This document shows positions 18,758 to 29,027 of a DNA stretch of 64,000 nucleotides, piece by piece; position 1 is the first letter of the stretch; the number at the start of each line of letters is the position of its first letter. This DNA is from Sphingomonas koreensis (GTDB taxonomy: Bacteria > Pseudomonadota > Alphaproteobacteria > Sphingomonadales > Sphingomonadaceae). A model generated the notes under the pieces. It was given only the letters and a program-made list of their open reading frames with translations. It searched no databases and had not been told where the DNA came from. The DNA is taken from NCBI RefSeq assembly GCF_002797435.1, contig NZ_PGEN01000001.1, positions 2,354,501-2,418,500 on the forward strand, given 5' to 3'. A program made the translations under genes and the position numbers.

Positions 18758-19693
18758 ATGAGCGAGGAGTTGGAGGACGAGGGCGCGCGTCGCAGCGCGC
18801 TGTTCGGATGGCCGCTGCTGCTGGCGCTGCTGGGTTGCCTCGCGCTGATCCTTGGCGCCGCCTTTGCCCCGACGCTGCTGCCGCGCCTCGATTTCTGGAC
18901 CATGGTGCTCGCCGGTGCGGGTGCCGGACTGGCGCTGTGGCTGCTTGTCCTGCTGGCGGGAAGCCGGACGCGGCAATGGCTGGTCGTGATGGGCGCGCTG
19001 ATCGCACTGCCCGTCACCGGGGCGCTGGCGGGGCTGGGCGCAGGCCGCATCCATGTCGCGCGGGCGTCGATCGATGCGCGGACCTTCGCGGAGGTCGATA
19101 TCGCCGCCGACGGCAAGCCGAGCGTCCCCGGCGCCGCCGCTGATCGGGGAAGCGCGTCGGCCGCCTACCTCGCCGCAATCCGCGAGGACGCGGCCGATCT
19201 GCGCGCCTATGCCGACGCGATGGGCAAGTTCAACCTGGGCGTGCTCAGCAGCCCCTATCTGCTCCAGCAATCGCCGCAGATCCTGGCGGATTGCGCGTCG
19301 ATCTCCGGTCTCGAGACGGTGGCGCGGGACCAGAGCCGGCGCGCGCGCGACCGGCGGTCGCGGGCCGCAGAGGCGGTCGACCGCTCAGGCCTGCCCGCCG
19401 ACGCCAAGCCCGGCGCGCGGGCCATCGTCACTGCGGGGGACGAGGAGGCGATGCTGGCAAACCGGATCGAGATCATCCGCGCCAGCCGCGCGCAGTGCGA
19501 GCTGCTCGCACGGCGCAGCTGGCACAATGCGGCGGGCTATTTCGGCTTTGCGAACGGCGGCGATCGCGCGCGATTCGGCGAGACGACCAAGCGGCTGCTG
19601 GCCGCCGCCGGCGAGGCCGAACGGCTTCAGCGCGCCGCAGCGGATCAGCGCATCAAGGGCCGCGAACAGGTTCGCGAGGTGCTGATGCGCTGA
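18758..19693 (+). CDS. Membrane protein of unknown function
   Basis: The 311-residue product has three hydrophobic segments in the first 95 residues (about 17-40, 47-68 and 73-95). A charged, helix-rich C-terminal domain follows, with many Arg/Ala/Glu residues in the last 100 positions. No family was recognised. The ATG at 18758 follows GGGGGGAAGG. It ends ten bases from the end of the convergent bkdB gene. Confidence 0.65.
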   Translation: MSEELEDEGARRSALFGWPLLLALLGCLALILGAAFAPTLLPRLDFWTMVLAGAGAGLALWLLVLLAGSRTRQWLVVMGALIALPVTGALAGLGAGRIHVARASIDARTFAEVDIAADGKPSVPGAAADRGSASAAYLAAIREDAADLRAYADAMGKFNLGVLSSPYLLQQSPQILADCASISGLETVARDQSRRARDRRSRAAEAVDRSGLPADAKPGARAIVTAGDEEAMLANRIEIIRASRAQCELLARRSWHNAAGYFGFANGGDRARFGETTKRLLAAAGEAERLQRAAADQRIKGREQVREVLMR

Positions 19694-19703
19694 TCCGTTC
19701 GGG

Positions 19704-20987
19704 TCAGTCGGCGAAGAGCAGGACCGGCGTCTCGAGCAGCTTGCGCAGCGCCTGCACATAGCTGGCAGCATCCCAGCCATCGACGACGCGATGGTCGCAA
19801 CTGATCGACAGGTTCATCAGCTTGGCGCGGACGATATCGTCGCCGACGAAGACCGGGCGTTCGACGATCTTGTTGGGACCGATGATCGCGACTTCCGGCT
19901 TGTTGATCACCGGGGTGGTCGCGATGCCGCCGAGCGGGCCGAGCGAGGTGATGGTGATGGTCGAGCCGCTGAGCTCCTCGACCTTCGCCTTGCCGGTGCG
20001 CGCGGCTTCGGCGAGGCGGGTGATCTCGGCCGCGAGCTGCCAGACGTTCAGGTCCTGTGCGTCGCGGATCACCGGGACCATCAGGCCCGCATCGGTCTGT
20101 GTTGCCATGCCCATGTGCACCCGGCCGTGCCGCGTCACCACGCCCGCCTCGTCATCATAGCGCGCGTTGAGCATCGGGAAGTCGGGCAAGGTGCGGCAGA
20201 TCGCGGCGATCACGAACGGGAGCATGGTGAGCTTGGGCCGCGCGCCGCGATTGGCGTTGAGGTCCGCGCGCATCTCTTCGAGCGCGGTCACGTCGATCTC
20301 GTCGACATAGGTGAAGTGCGGGATGGCGCGCTTTGACGCGGCCATGTTCTCCGCGATCTTGCGGCGCATGCCGATGACCTTGACCGGCACATCCTCCCGC
20401 GCACGGCTGGCGTGCGGGGCGTGATAGCCCTGGGCCGAGCCATAGCGCAGGAATGCGTCGAGATCGGCGTGACGGATGCGGTCGCCCTCGGCCGCCTTCA
20501 CCTGGCTGAGGTCGATGCCGAGATCCTTGGCGCGCTGGCGCACCGCAGGCGAGGCGAGGATGTCGCGGTGCGGTGCGGCGGGGGCTGCAGCCACCGGCTC
20601 CGGCGCGGGAGCGGGTGGAGGCGCGGGAGGCGCGGGAGGCGCGACGGGCGCTTCGGGCGCCACAGGCGGCTCGACCGCGGGTGGCGCGGGCGGCGCCTCG
20701 ACTGCTTCGAGAGCCGGGGCTGCCTCGGGGGATTCGGCGGCATCGCCGTCGGTCTCGACCACGATCAGCGCGGCGCCGATCGCGACCTGGTCGCCGACTT
20801 CGCCGGCCAGCTCGACCACGATGCCGGAGACGGGCGATTCCATTTCGACCGTCGCCTTGTCGGTCATCATGTCGGCGACCTGCTGGTCCTCCTCGACTCG
20901 ATCGCCAACCTTGACGTGCCAGGCGACGATTTCGGCCTCGGCGATGCCTTCGCCGATATCCGGCAGACGAAACGTGAAGCGTGCCAT
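19704..20987 (-). CDS. bkdB: Branched-chain 2-oxoacid dehydrogenase E2 (dihydrolipoamide acyltransferase)
   Basis: E2 is the core acyltransferase of the branched-chain 2-oxoacid dehydrogenase complex (Val/Leu/Ile breakdown). The 427-residue product has a lipoyl domain (residues 1-76; lipoylated Lys in MMTDKATVEME), an Ala/Pro linker, a peripheral subunit-binding domain (ASPAVRQRAKDLGIDL) and a catalytic domain ending with DHRVVDGWDAA. The ATG at 20987 is fixed by the lipoyl domain. It follows E1beta by five bases. An E3 gene is not in the window. Confidence 0.92.
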   Translation of the reverse strand: MARFTFRLPDIGEGIAEAEIVAWHVKVGDRVEEDQQVADMMTDKATVEMESPVSGIVVELAGEVGDQVAIGAALIVVETDGDAAESPEAAPALEAVEAPPAPPAVEPPVAPEAPVAPPAPPAPPPAPAPEPVAAAPAAPHRDILASPAVRQRAKDLGIDLSQVKAAEGDRIRHADLDAFLRYGSAQGYHAPHASRAREDVPVKVIGMRRKIAENMAASKRAIPHFTYVDEIDVTALEEMRADLNANRGARPKLTMLPFVIAAICRTLPDFPMLNARYDDEAGVVTRHGRVHMGMATQTDAGLMVPVIRDAQDLNVWQLAAEITRLAEAARTGKAKVEELSGSTITITSLGPLGGIATTPVINKPEVAIIGPNKIVERPVFVGDDIVRAKLMNLSISCDHRVVDGWDAASYVQALRKLLETPVLLFAD

Positions 20988-20992
20988 GCGGG

Positions 20993-22054
20993 TCAGTCCT
21001 TCAGGATCTTCTTGAGCGCTTGTCCGATACGGACCGGCCCGGGGAAATATGCCCATTCGAGGCTGTGCGGATAGGGCGTGTCGAAGCCGGTGACGCGTTC
21101 GACCGGCGCTTCGAGGTGATAGAAGCAACGCTCCTGCACCAGGCTCGCAAGCTCGGCGCCGAAGCCGCTGGTGCGCGTCGCTTCGTGCACGACCATGCAG
21201 CGGCCGGTTTTCCTCACCGATTCCTCGATCGTCTCGATGTCGAGCGGGACGAGCGTGCGCAGGTCGATGATCTCGGCGTCGATGCCCATCTCCTCGACCG
21301 TCGCCTTCACCACATGCACCATCGTGCCGTAGGCGAGCACGGTCAGCGCCTCACCCGGACGGACGATCGCGGCCTTGCCCAGCTCGACGCGGTAATAGCC
21401 CTCGGGCACCTCGCCGCCCGGATGCTTCGACCAATTCTCGGCCGGGCGATCCCAATGGCCGTTGAACGGGCCGTTGTAGATGCGCTTGGGCTCGAAGAAG
21501 ATGACCGGGTCATTGTCCTCGATCGACGCGATCAGCAGGCCCTTGGCGTCGTACGGAGTCGACGGGATCACCGTCTTGACGCCCGAGACATGGGTGAAGA
21601 TCCCCTCGGGCGACTGCGAGTGCGTCTGCCCGCCGAAGATGCCGCCGCCATAGGGCGAGCGGATCGTCAGCGGCGCGGTGAACTGTCCGCCGGAACGGTA
21701 GCGCAGCCGCGCCGCTTCGGAGACGAGCTGGTCGAGCGCGGGATAGATATAATCCGCGAACTGGATCTCCGGCACCGGGCGCAAGCCGTACGCACCCATG
21801 CCGATGGCGACGCCGACAATGCCGCATTCGGTGATCGGGGTGTCGAACACCCGTGTCTTGCCATGCTTCGCCTGCAGCCCCGCGGTGGCGCGGAACACGC
21901 CGCCGAAATAGCCGACATCCTCGCCCATCACGATGACGTCGGGATCGCGCGCCATCATCACGTCGAGTGCGGAATTGATCGCCTGGATCATGTTCATGCG
22001 GGTGCCGGCACCCGCTTCGCCGGTGGCGGTTTCGCTCACGATTGCCTCGCTCAT
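20993..22054 (-). CDS. bkdA2: Branched-chain 2-oxoacid dehydrogenase E1 beta subunit
   Basis: This is the beta subunit of the TPP-dependent E1. The 353-residue product has the transketolase-type pyrimidine-binding region (VIVMGEDVGYFGGVFRAT) and the SPYGGGIFGGQTHSQSPE segment found in branched-chain E1beta rather than pyruvate E1beta. The C-terminal domain includes EIIDLRTLVPLDIETI. Its start overlaps the E1alpha stop by four bases, so expression of the two subunits is coupled. Confidence 0.93.
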   Translation of the reverse strand: MSEAIVSETATGEAGAGTRMNMIQAINSALDVMMARDPDVIVMGEDVGYFGGVFRATAGLQAKHGKTRVFDTPITECGIVGVAIGMGAYGLRPVPEIQFADYIYPALDQLVSEAARLRYRSGGQFTAPLTIRSPYGGGIFGGQTHSQSPEGIFTHVSGVKTVIPSTPYDAKGLLIASIEDNDPVIFFEPKRIYNGPFNGHWDRPAENWSKHPGGEVPEGYYRVELGKAAIVRPGEALTVLAYGTMVHVVKATVEEMGIDAEIIDLRTLVPLDIETIEESVRKTGRCMVVHEATRTSGFGAELASLVQERCFYHLEAPVERVTGFDTPYPHSLEWAYFPGPVRIGQALKKILKD

Positions 22055-23340
22055 TGCTTGCGCGCCCAGGGACGGCCCGAAGCCTCTTCCTCATCGAGCA
22101 TCATCTGGCGCTGCTCGCGCAGGTGCCAGGGCATCTCCTCGAACACGCCGTCGAACAGCGAATCGAGCGGCTGGTGCAGGCCATGGCCGAGGATGCCGTT
22201 CTTCTCGGCTTCCTTCTGCGCCACCTTCACCTGCTCGGCGAGCTCCCGGTCCATCTCGACATGGCGTTCCTCGTCCCATTCACCGATCGCGATCAGATGC
22301 GCCTTGAGGCGTGCGATCGGATCGCCGAGCGGCCAGGCGGTCGGCTCGCCCGCGCTGCGATACTGGGTGGGATCGTCGGAGGTCGAATGGCCTTCGGTGC
22401 GATAGGTGAAATGCTCGATCAGCGTCGGGCCCTGGTTGGTCCGCGCGCGCTCGGCCGCCCACAAGGTCGCGGCATAGACCGCGAGCGCGTCGTTGCCGTC
22501 CACCCGCAGCCCGGCGATGCCATAACCCAACGCGCGCGCGGCAAACGTCGTCGCCTCCGCACCGGCAAAGCCCGAGAAGCTCGAGATCGCCCATTGATTG
22601 TTGACGACGTTGAGGATGACCGGTGCCTTATACACGGTGGCGAAGGTCAGCGCCGAGTGGAAGTCGCCCTCCGCGGTCGAACCCTCGCCGCACCAGGTCG
22701 CGGCGATGCGCGTGTCGCCCTTGGCGGCGCTCGCCATCGCCCAGCCCACCGCCTGCGGATATTGAGTGGTGAGGTTGCCCGAGATCGAGAAGAAGCCCTT
22801 CTCCTTCGACGAGTACATGATCGGCAGCTGCTTGCCCGCCAGATCGTCGCCCTTGTTGGAGTAGATCTGGTTCATCATCTGCACGAGGCTGTAGCCGCGC
22901 GCGATCAGCAGGCCCTGCTGGCGATAGCTCGGGAAGCACATGTCGTCGCTGGCCAGCGCGTGCGCTGCCGCGATCGCCACCGCTTCCTCGCCGGTGCACT
23001 TCATGTAGAAGCTGGTCTTGCCCTGACGCTGCGCCCGGAACATGCGTTCGTCGAACGCACGCACCAGCGCCATGTCATGGAGCATTTTGCGCAGCGTATC
23101 GGGGTCGAGCTTGGGATTCCACGGGCCGACCGCCTGGCCGTTGTCGTCGAGGACGCGGACCAGCGTGTAAGCGAGCTCATGGAAGCTGGAAGGGTCGGCG
23201 GCAGTGTCGGGCCGGGACTGTGCGCCGGCGGGCGGCACCGCGACCTCGGTGAAATCGACCGCATCGCCCGGCCGGAATTTCGGCTCGGGCACATGCAGGC
23301 TGAGCGGCGGCAGATTGGCGCGCTTGGCGTCCACGGTCAT
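22051..23340 (-). CDS. bkdA1: Branched-chain 2-oxoacid dehydrogenase E1 alpha subunit
   Basis: This is the alpha subunit of the 2-oxoisovalerate dehydrogenase E1. The 429-residue product has the TPP motif GEGSTAEGDFHSAL...VVNNQWA (about residues 220-255) and the phosphorylation-loop-like region YRTEGHSTSDDPTQYR. An N-terminal extension of about 70 residues is typical of the alphaproteobacterial form. The ATG at 23340 has GGAGAG upstream; the open frame above it is not coding-like. It is the first gene of E1alpha-E1beta-E2. Confidence 0.93.
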   Translation of the reverse strand: MTVDAKRANLPPLSLHVPEPKFRPGDAVDFTEVAVPPAGAQSRPDTAADPSSFHELAYTLVRVLDDNGQAVGPWNPKLDPDTLRKMLHDMALVRAFDERMFRAQRQGKTSFYMKCTGEEAVAIAAAHALASDDMCFPSYRQQGLLIARGYSLVQMMNQIYSNKGDDLAGKQLPIMYSSKEKGFFSISGNLTTQYPQAVGWAMASAAKGDTRIAATWCGEGSTAEGDFHSALTFATVYKAPVILNVVNNQWAISSFSGFAGAEATTFAARALGYGIAGLRVDGNDALAVYAATLWAAERARTNQGPTLIEHFTYRTEGHSTSDDPTQYRSAGEPTAWPLGDPIARLKAHLIAIGEWDEERHVEMDRELAEQVKVAQKEAEKNGILGHGLHQPLDSLFDGVFEEMPWHLREQRQMMLDEEEASGRPWARKQ

Positions 23341-23566
23341 GCTCTCTCCAGCGTTAGAAGGCCTCCGGGTCGCCGTTCGGCGCGCGGAATATGATTTCAA
23401 GGCCTCGTTATATTCTTTCACTGCCCGAGTCGAGATGGGACAGCAACACTGTCGTGAATTTCATTCTACTCTGCGGTGAACGGATAGGCGAATCGGCCCT
23501 TTCCCCGATGACGATCCCCTCCTAATGGGGAGGTTTGAGGACAAACTTCGCTGGGGAGCGAGACAC

Positions 23567-24502
<936 letters not shown>

Positions 24503-24527
24503 GCCGAACGCGGTCTTTCTAGCGCTC

Positions 24528-24611
24528 CGTCGTACTGAACTTGTTTCAGCATCCACCGTGCCGCCCGCGCTCAGCTGGCTGGGGAGAAGTGCCTGAAACG
24601 GTCCTGGGTGA
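24528..24611. repeat. Degenerate paired-hairpin intergenic repeat
   Basis: The left half contains CTGAA-cttgt-TTCAG (hairpin near 24534-24549). The right half contains CCTGAAAC-gg-TCctGGGTGA, a decayed partner. This layout resembles a TGAACTTGTTTCAGCA-type repeat that I recall from sphingomonad genomes. It lies between prs and the TauE-like gene, close to where the two convergent transcripts end. Confidence 0.5.
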
Positions 24612-24641
24612 GGGTAGAGGCGCGATGAGCGCCGGCTCCCT

Positions 24642-25388
24642 TCATCCCAGCGCCTTCCACACCAGCACCGCGCCCACCGCAATCATCAGCCAGTAGATCG
24701 CGGTGTAGAAGCGGTCGGGCGAAACCCGCCGCACCAGCCATACGCCCGCGAAAGTCGATGCGATTGCGACCGGCAGCAGGGTCACGGAGGTCAGCAGATT
24801 CTCCCGCGTGAACTGGCCGAGCGCGAGATAGGCGGGCACCTTGATCCAGTTGACCAGCGCGAAATAGATCGCGGTCGTTCCCACCAGCATGTCGCGCGGC
24901 AGGCGGCGCGGCAGCACCCAGAGCTGCCAGGGCGGTTGTCCTGCATGGGCGATCTGACTGGTGAAGCCCGAGGCGATTCCGAACAGCGACCCGACCCAGC
25001 CGGGCGAGGTCGAGGCTGCGGCGGCGCCGAGCCGGTCGCGCCACAGGCGATACGCGCCGAACAGCATCGAGATGCCGCCGACCATCGCCAGCACGGCGTC
25101 TGCCGAAACGCTGGCGGCGTACCAATAGCCCAACGCGATCCCGACCACCGCGCCCGCCAGTGTCCACCCCAGCACGAACCCGTCGATGTGCCGCCGGAAC
25201 GCCCAGACGCCCACCACGTCCTGCGCGATCAGCAATGGAAGCAGGATCGCGGCGGCCTGAACCGGATCGGTGGCAAAGGCGATCATCGGCAGCGACAGCG
25301 CGCCCGCGCCGGCGAACCCACCCTTGGAAAGGCCGAGCAGCGCGACGGCGGGAATCGCCAGCGCGTAGAAGAGCGGGTCGGCGATCAG
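24642..25388 (-). CDS. TauE/SafE-like sulfite exporter family permease, probable CTG start
   Basis: This is a membrane permease of the TauE/SafE (DUF81) family, 248 residues from the proposed start, with about seven or eight membrane segments. From the first ATG in frame (25286), the protein would lack its first helix and the family motif GLSKGGFAGAGALSLPM, which is clearly encoded just upstream. No ATG, GTG or TTG exists in frame above 25286. The CTG at 25386-25388 overlaps the crtZ stop (CTGA) and is the best candidate. The transported substrate is unknown. Confidence 0.82.
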   Translation of the reverse strand: MIADPLFYALAIPAVALLGLSKGGFAGAGALSLPMIAFATDPVQAAAILLPLLIAQDVVGVWAFRRHIDGFVLGWTLAGAVVGIALGYWYAASVSADAVLAMVGGISMLFGAYRLWRDRLGAAAASTSPGWVGSLFGIASGFTSQIAHAGQPPWQLWVLPRRLPRDMLVGTTAIYFALVNWIKVPAYLALGQFTRENLLTSVTLLPVAIASTFAGVWLVRRVSPDRFYTAIYWLMIAVGAVLVWKALG

Positions 25389-25888
25389 GAGCGTGCGGCC
25401 GGCACGCGCACCCCGGCATTGCCGCGCGCGTTCAGCTCGGCCTTGAGCTTCTCCGGCGCGGGCGCCCAGAGGAAGCCGAAGCTGACCGTGCCGTCCTTGC
25501 TCTCGACCGCGTGGTGCAGCCGGTGGGCCTGAACGATACGCTTCATATAGCGCGAGCGCGGCACATAGCGGTGGTCGATTCGGCGATGAACGATGACGTC
25601 ATGGAAGCCGAGATAGATTGCGCCATAGGCGGCGATCCCGCCACCGATCCAGGTAAGGCCAGGCCACCAGTTGAGCTGTACCCCGGCATAGAGCAGGCCG
25701 ATCGAGGGGATGGCGAAGATCACGGCATAGAGATCGTTGAGTTCGAACATGCCGGTACTGGGTTCGTGATGGCTTTTGTGCAGGAACCAGCCCGGCCCGT
25801 GCATCACCCAACGGTGGGCGGCATAGGCGACGCCCTCCATCAGCGCGATGGTGCCGAGAAACAGCAGGATGCCGATTGCGGGACTCAT
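25385..25888 (-). CDS. crtZ: Beta-carotene 3-hydroxylase CrtZ
   Basis: CrtZ is a di-iron membrane enzyme that hydroxylates beta-carotene rings to give zeaxanthin, a precursor of sphingomonad yellow pigments. The 167-residue product has all four histidine motifs: HRWVMHG, HKSHHE, HRRIDHRYVP and HRLHHAVE, followed by the family segment SFGFLWAP. The ATG at 25888 gives the usual N terminus. It is followed, with a one-codon overlap, by the TauE-like permease gene and is divergent from a small lipoprotein gene 23 bases away. Confidence 0.93.
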   Translation of the reverse strand: MSPAIGILLFLGTIALMEGVAYAAHRWVMHGPGWFLHKSHHEPSTGMFELNDLYAVIFAIPSIGLLYAGVQLNWWPGLTWIGGGIAAYGAIYLGFHDVIVHRRIDHRYVPRSRYMKRIVQAHRLHHAVESKDGTVSFGFLWAPAPEKLKAELNARGNAGVRVPAARS

Positions 25889-25911
25889 GGTGGGCGATAT
25901 AGCGCTGCGCC

Positions 25912-26217
25912 ATGCGAAGCGCACCTCTTCTCCTGATCGTCTTGTCCCTTTCCGGCTGCGCGGTGCCGGAGGCGCGGCTGCGCACGGGCCTGGTCAATGC
26001 CGGCCTGTCGCGCCCGCTTTCGGCGTGCATGGCCGAGCGGATGGTCGATCGGCTCTCGCTGACACAGCTGATGCGCATCGCCGATCTGCCCAAGGCGCGC
26101 GAGGCCGAGTCGGTGGATCGGTTCCTGCATCGTATCCGCTCGCTTGGCGACCCGGAGATCGTTGCGGTAGCGACCAGCTCTGCGGCGCTTTGCGCCACGG
26201 GATACGGACGAGGCTAA
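25912..26217 (+). CDS. Small lipoprotein of unknown function
   Basis: The 101-residue product has a lipoprotein signal peptide (LLLIVLSLSGC, Cys at residue 16). The mature part is mostly helical, with two further cysteines (SACMAER and AALCATG) that could form a disulfide. No family was recognised. It is divergent from crtZ and 154 bases upstream of sucC. Confidence 0.7.
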   Translation: MRSAPLLLIVLSLSGCAVPEARLRTGLVNAGLSRPLSACMAERMVDRLSLTQLMRIADLPKAREAESVDRFLHRIRSLGDPEIVAVATSSAALCATGYGRG

Positions 26218-26271
26218 CAGGCTACGAAATACAAGGCTTTTGGCAGCAACATCGGGTCGTCCGGCTTTTTA

Positions 26272-26299
26272 TTGCAATTACGTCGCAATATCATACAAT
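26272..26299 (+). promoter_or_regulatory. Putative sigma-70-type promoter of sucC
   Basis: TTGCAA (26272-26277) and TACAAT (26294-26299) are separated by 16 bases in an AT-rich stretch that stands out from the surrounding DNA. Transcription would start near 26306, giving a leader of about 65 bases before sucC. This is inference from hexamer match and position only. Confidence 0.5.
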
Positions 26300-26370
26300 G
26301 CGTATTTGATTCCCGCAGGCCGCTGTGCTTAAGGCGGGCGGATTTTGCTGCAACGCAAGGGATCTGCCCC

Positions 26371-27570
26371 ATGAACATCCACGAATATCAGGCCAAGGAA
26401 CTGCTGGCGAAGTTCGGCGCGCCGATCGCCGCCGGCCACGCCGCCTTCACCGTCGAAGAGGCGGTCGAAGCCGCGAAGAAGCTGCCCGGGCCGCTGTTCG
26501 TCGTGAAGTCGCAGATCCATGCCGGCGGCCGCGGCAAGGGCAAGTTCAAGGAACTCGGCCCTGATGCGAAGGGCGGTGTTCGCCTCGCCTTCTCGCTTGA
26601 CGAGGTCCGCGCGCACGCCACCGACATGCTCGGCAACACGCTGGTGACGATCCAGACGGGTGAGGCCGGCAAGCAGGTCAACCGCCTCTACGTCACCGAC
26701 GGCGCCGACATCGCCAAGGAATTCTACCTCGCGCTCCTCGTCGATCGCACGACCAGCCGCATCGCCTTCGTCGTCTCGACCGAAGGCGGCATGGATATCG
26801 AGGAAGTCGCGCATTCGACGCCCGAGAAAATCCACAGCTTCGCGGTCGATCCCGCCACCGGCTTCATGCCGCATCACGGCCGCGCCGTCGCTGCCGCGCT
26901 GGGCCTGACCGGCGATCTCGCCAAGCAGGCGGCCAAGGTCGCCTCCTCGCTTTACGCGGCCTTCCTCGCCACCGATGCCGAGCAGATCGAGGTCAATCCG
27001 CTCGCGCTGACCGAGCAGGGCAACCTCCTCGTTCTCGACGCCAAGGTCGGCTTCGACGGCAACGCCATGTTCCGCCACAAGGACCTGATGGAACTGCGTG
27101 ACACCACCGAAGAGGATCCGATGGAGCTCGAGGCGTCGAAGTACGACCTCGCCTATATCAAGCTCGACGGCGACATCGGCTGCATGGTCAATGGTGCCGG
27201 GCTCGCCATGGCGACGATGGACATCATCAAGCTCAACGGCATGTTCCCGGCAAACTTCCTCGACGTCGGCGGCGGCGCCTCGAAGGAGAAGGTCACCGCG
27301 GCGTTCAAGATCATCCTCGCCGACCCCGCGGTGAAGGGCATCCTCGTCAACATCTTCGGCGGGATCATGAAGTGCGACATCATCGCCGAGGGCATCGTCG
27401 CCGCGGCCAGGGAAGTGAACCTCTCGGTTCCGCTCGTCGTCCGCCTCGAAGGCACCAATGTCGAGGAAGGCAAGGCCATCCTCGCCAATTCGGGCCTTGC
27501 GATCGTTCCGGCCAACGATCTGGGCGATGCCGCACGCAAGATCGTCGCGGAGGTCAAGCAGGCCGCCTGA
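26371..27570 (+). CDS. sucC: Succinyl-CoA synthetase beta subunit (ADP-forming)
   Basis: SucC is the beta subunit of the TCA-cycle enzyme that converts succinyl-CoA to succinate with ATP formation. The 399-residue product starts with [16 protein letters not shown] and contains the ATP-grasp region ([14 protein letters not shown]), IEVNPLALT and the subunit-contact segment [10 protein letters not shown]. sucD, usually the next gene in E. coli-like operons, is absent; a terminator follows instead. The alpha subunit must be encoded elsewhere. Confidence 0.96.
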   Translation: MNIHEYQAKELLAKFGAPIAAGHAAFTVEEAVEAAKKLPGPLFVVKSQIHAGGRGKGKFKELGPDAKGGVRLAFSLDEVRAHATDMLGNTLVTIQTGEAGKQVNRLYVTDGADIAKEFYLALLVDRTTSRIAFVVSTEGGMDIEEVAHSTPEKIHSFAVDPATGFMPHHGRAVAAALGLTGDLAKQAAKVASSLYAAFLATDAEQIEVNPLALTEQGNLLVLDAKVGFDGNAMFRHKDLMELRDTTEEDPMELEASKYDLAYIKLDGDIGCMVNGAGLAMATMDIIKLNGMFPANFLDVGGGASKEKVTAAFKIILADPAVKGILVNIFGGIMKCDIIAEGIVAAAREVNLSVPLVVRLEGTNVEEGKAILANSGLAIVPANDLGDAARKIVAEVKQAA

Positions 27571-27595
27571 GGCCGCTTGCCGAGCCAGAAGCAAG

Positions 27596-27625
27596 AGGGG
27601 CGGGCCGGCCGGCGCGCCCCTTTTT
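27596..27625 (+). terminator. Rho-independent terminator after sucC
   Basis: A GC-rich stem closes with GGGGCG (27597-27602) and CGCCCC (27615-27620), with further pairing of GCC and GGC inside, and is followed by five T. It lies 26 bases past the sucC stop. Confidence 0.85.
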
Positions 27626-27648
27626 GCTGGGTGGTGTCCGGGCTTGGC

Positions 27649-27909
27649 CTATCTCGCGCCGGCTTGGCGAGGATCTGCAACGCCCCGCAGCTGCGATACA
27701 TCTGCGCCGCTTGCGCCTTGGGGCGGCGGATTTCGACGGTTCTTCAGGGCTATTCCGCCGACCGGGCGTTGTGTCTCGGATGCTTCCGAGGCGGGCGGCG
27801 GGGTCCGCGCCGGCTCTGGGGCAGGTGTCTGACCCATGCACGTCGTGATGAAGGTCGGAGCCGCCATCACCATCGCGCGGCGAATGAACGCAATGCGGCG
27901 GCGTCTCAT
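27649..27909 (-). CDS. Small Pro/Ala-rich hypothetical protein
   Basis: The frame encodes 86 residues. It opens with a basic stretch ([11 protein letters not shown]) and a short hydrophobic segment, then a Pro-rich part ([12 protein letters not shown]). It has a good ribosome site, GGGAGGAA, just before the ATG at 27909. No family was recognised. It could be a short exported protein or a spurious frame in GC-rich DNA; the ribosome site is the main support. Confidence 0.4.
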   Translation of the reverse strand: MRRRRIAFIRRAMVMAAPTFITTCMGQTPAPEPARTPPPASEASETQRPVGGIALKNRRNPPPQGASGADVSQLRGVADPRQAGAR

Positions 27910-28277
27910 ATGTTCCTCCCTGATCCTGATCCCTTCGTTGCGGATTGGCAATGAATGACGAGTGAACCGTCGCTACGACAGGCGGAGGCTTCCATACCGT
28001 ACTTGCGAAAAATAGAGAATCACTACAAGAATGCCGCAGACCCGATGCGGCAAAACAGCAATTTCGGGTTGCGCCCGCGCGGAAAATGCTGGCCAAGCGG
28101 GCAACGAAAATGTGATAGCGGCCGCCGAGGGTTGCCAAGGAGAAGGGCAAGGCCGTGGCGGTCAAGTTTTTGTCGTCGCCCCCACGGGCCTCCGGTCGTT
28201 AGAAGCCGGGGAACATGGGCGGTGCGAGCCGGTTCTTCTCTGTGGAATTTGGTCCTGATGCGTTGGGAAGGAATGCG
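27910..28277. other. Intergenic region upstream of etfB, no gene seen
   Basis: This stretch of 368 bases holds no convincing coding frame. It is locally AT-rich around 27995-28070. A weak promoter-like pair, TTGCGA (28003) and TACAAG (28024), is spaced only 15 bases apart. The last 60 bases lead into the etfB ribosome site (GGGAAGGA). Confidence 0.5.
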
Positions 28278-29027
28278 ATGAAAGTCTTGGTGCCGGTCAA
28301 GCGCGTGCTTGACTATAATGTGAAGCCTCGGGTGAAGGCCGACGGGACGGGGGTCGACCTCGCCAACGTCAAGATGAGCATGAACCCGTTCGACGAGATC
28401 GCCGTCGAAGAGGCGATCCGCCTCAAGGAAAAGGGCGCGGCGACCGAGATCGTCGTGGTCTCGATCGGCGAGGCCAAGGCGCAGGAAACGCTGCGGACCG
28501 CGCTCGCGATGGGCGCCGACCGGGCGATCCTGATCCAGTCCGACGGCCCGGTCGAGCCGCTCGGCGTCGCCAAGCTCCTTGCCAAGGTTGCCGCCGACGA
28601 GGCCCCCGGCCTGATCATTCTGGGCAAGCAGGCGATCGACGACGACAATAACCAGACCGGCCAGATGCTGGGCGCGCTGCTCGGCTGGGCCCAGGGCACT
28701 TTCGCGTCGAAGGTAGAGGTTGCGGGCGACAGTGTCGATGTTACGCGCGAAGTCGATGGCGGCCTTGAGACGGTGAAGCTCAAGCTTCCCGCGATCGTCA
28801 CCACCGATCTTCGCCTCAACGAGCCGCGTTACGCCTCGCTGCCCAACATCATGAAGGCCAAGAGCAAGCCGCTTGATCAGAAGACGCCTGCTGATTTCGG
28901 GGTCGATGTCGCGCCGCGCCTTACCGTGGTGAGCGTTGCCGAGCCGGCCAAGCGCCAGGCGGGCGTCAAGGTTGCGGATGTGGATGAACTTGTCGCCAAG
29001 CTGAAGGCGCTGGGAGTTGCGAAATGA
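28278..29027 (+). CDS. etfB: Electron transfer flavoprotein beta subunit
   Basis: EtfB pairs with EtfA to carry electrons from acyl-CoA and other dehydrogenases to ETF-quinone oxidoreductase. The 249-residue product starts [19 protein letters not shown]. It contains the AMP-binding region with [16 protein letters not shown] (about residues 115-130) and the dehydrogenase recognition-loop region around [18 protein letters not shown]. The ATG at 28278 follows GGGAAGGA. It overlaps etfA by four bases. Confidence 0.95.
   Translation: MKVLVPVKRVLDYNVKPRVKADGTGVDLANVKMSMNPFDEIAVEEAIRLKEKGAATEIVVVSIGEAKAQETLRTALAMGADRAILIQSDGPVEPLGVAKLLAKVAADEAPGLIILGKQAIDDDNNQTGQMLGALLGWAQGTFASKVEVAGDSVDVTREVDGGLETVKLKLPAIVTTDLRLNEPRYASLPNIMKAKSKPLDQKTPADFGVDVAPRLTVVSVAEPAKRQAGVKVADVDELVAKLKALGVAK

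Noticed and set aside
24571..25419. A 282-residue minus-strand frame with an ATG, overlapping the TauE-like gene
   Set aside because: It is Arg-rich and not membrane-like; the true frame shows the TauE family motif and membrane segments.
27955..28281. A 108-residue plus-strand frame before etfB
   Set aside because: No ribosome site, Arg-rich shifting composition, and it overlaps the etfB start; it looks like chance.
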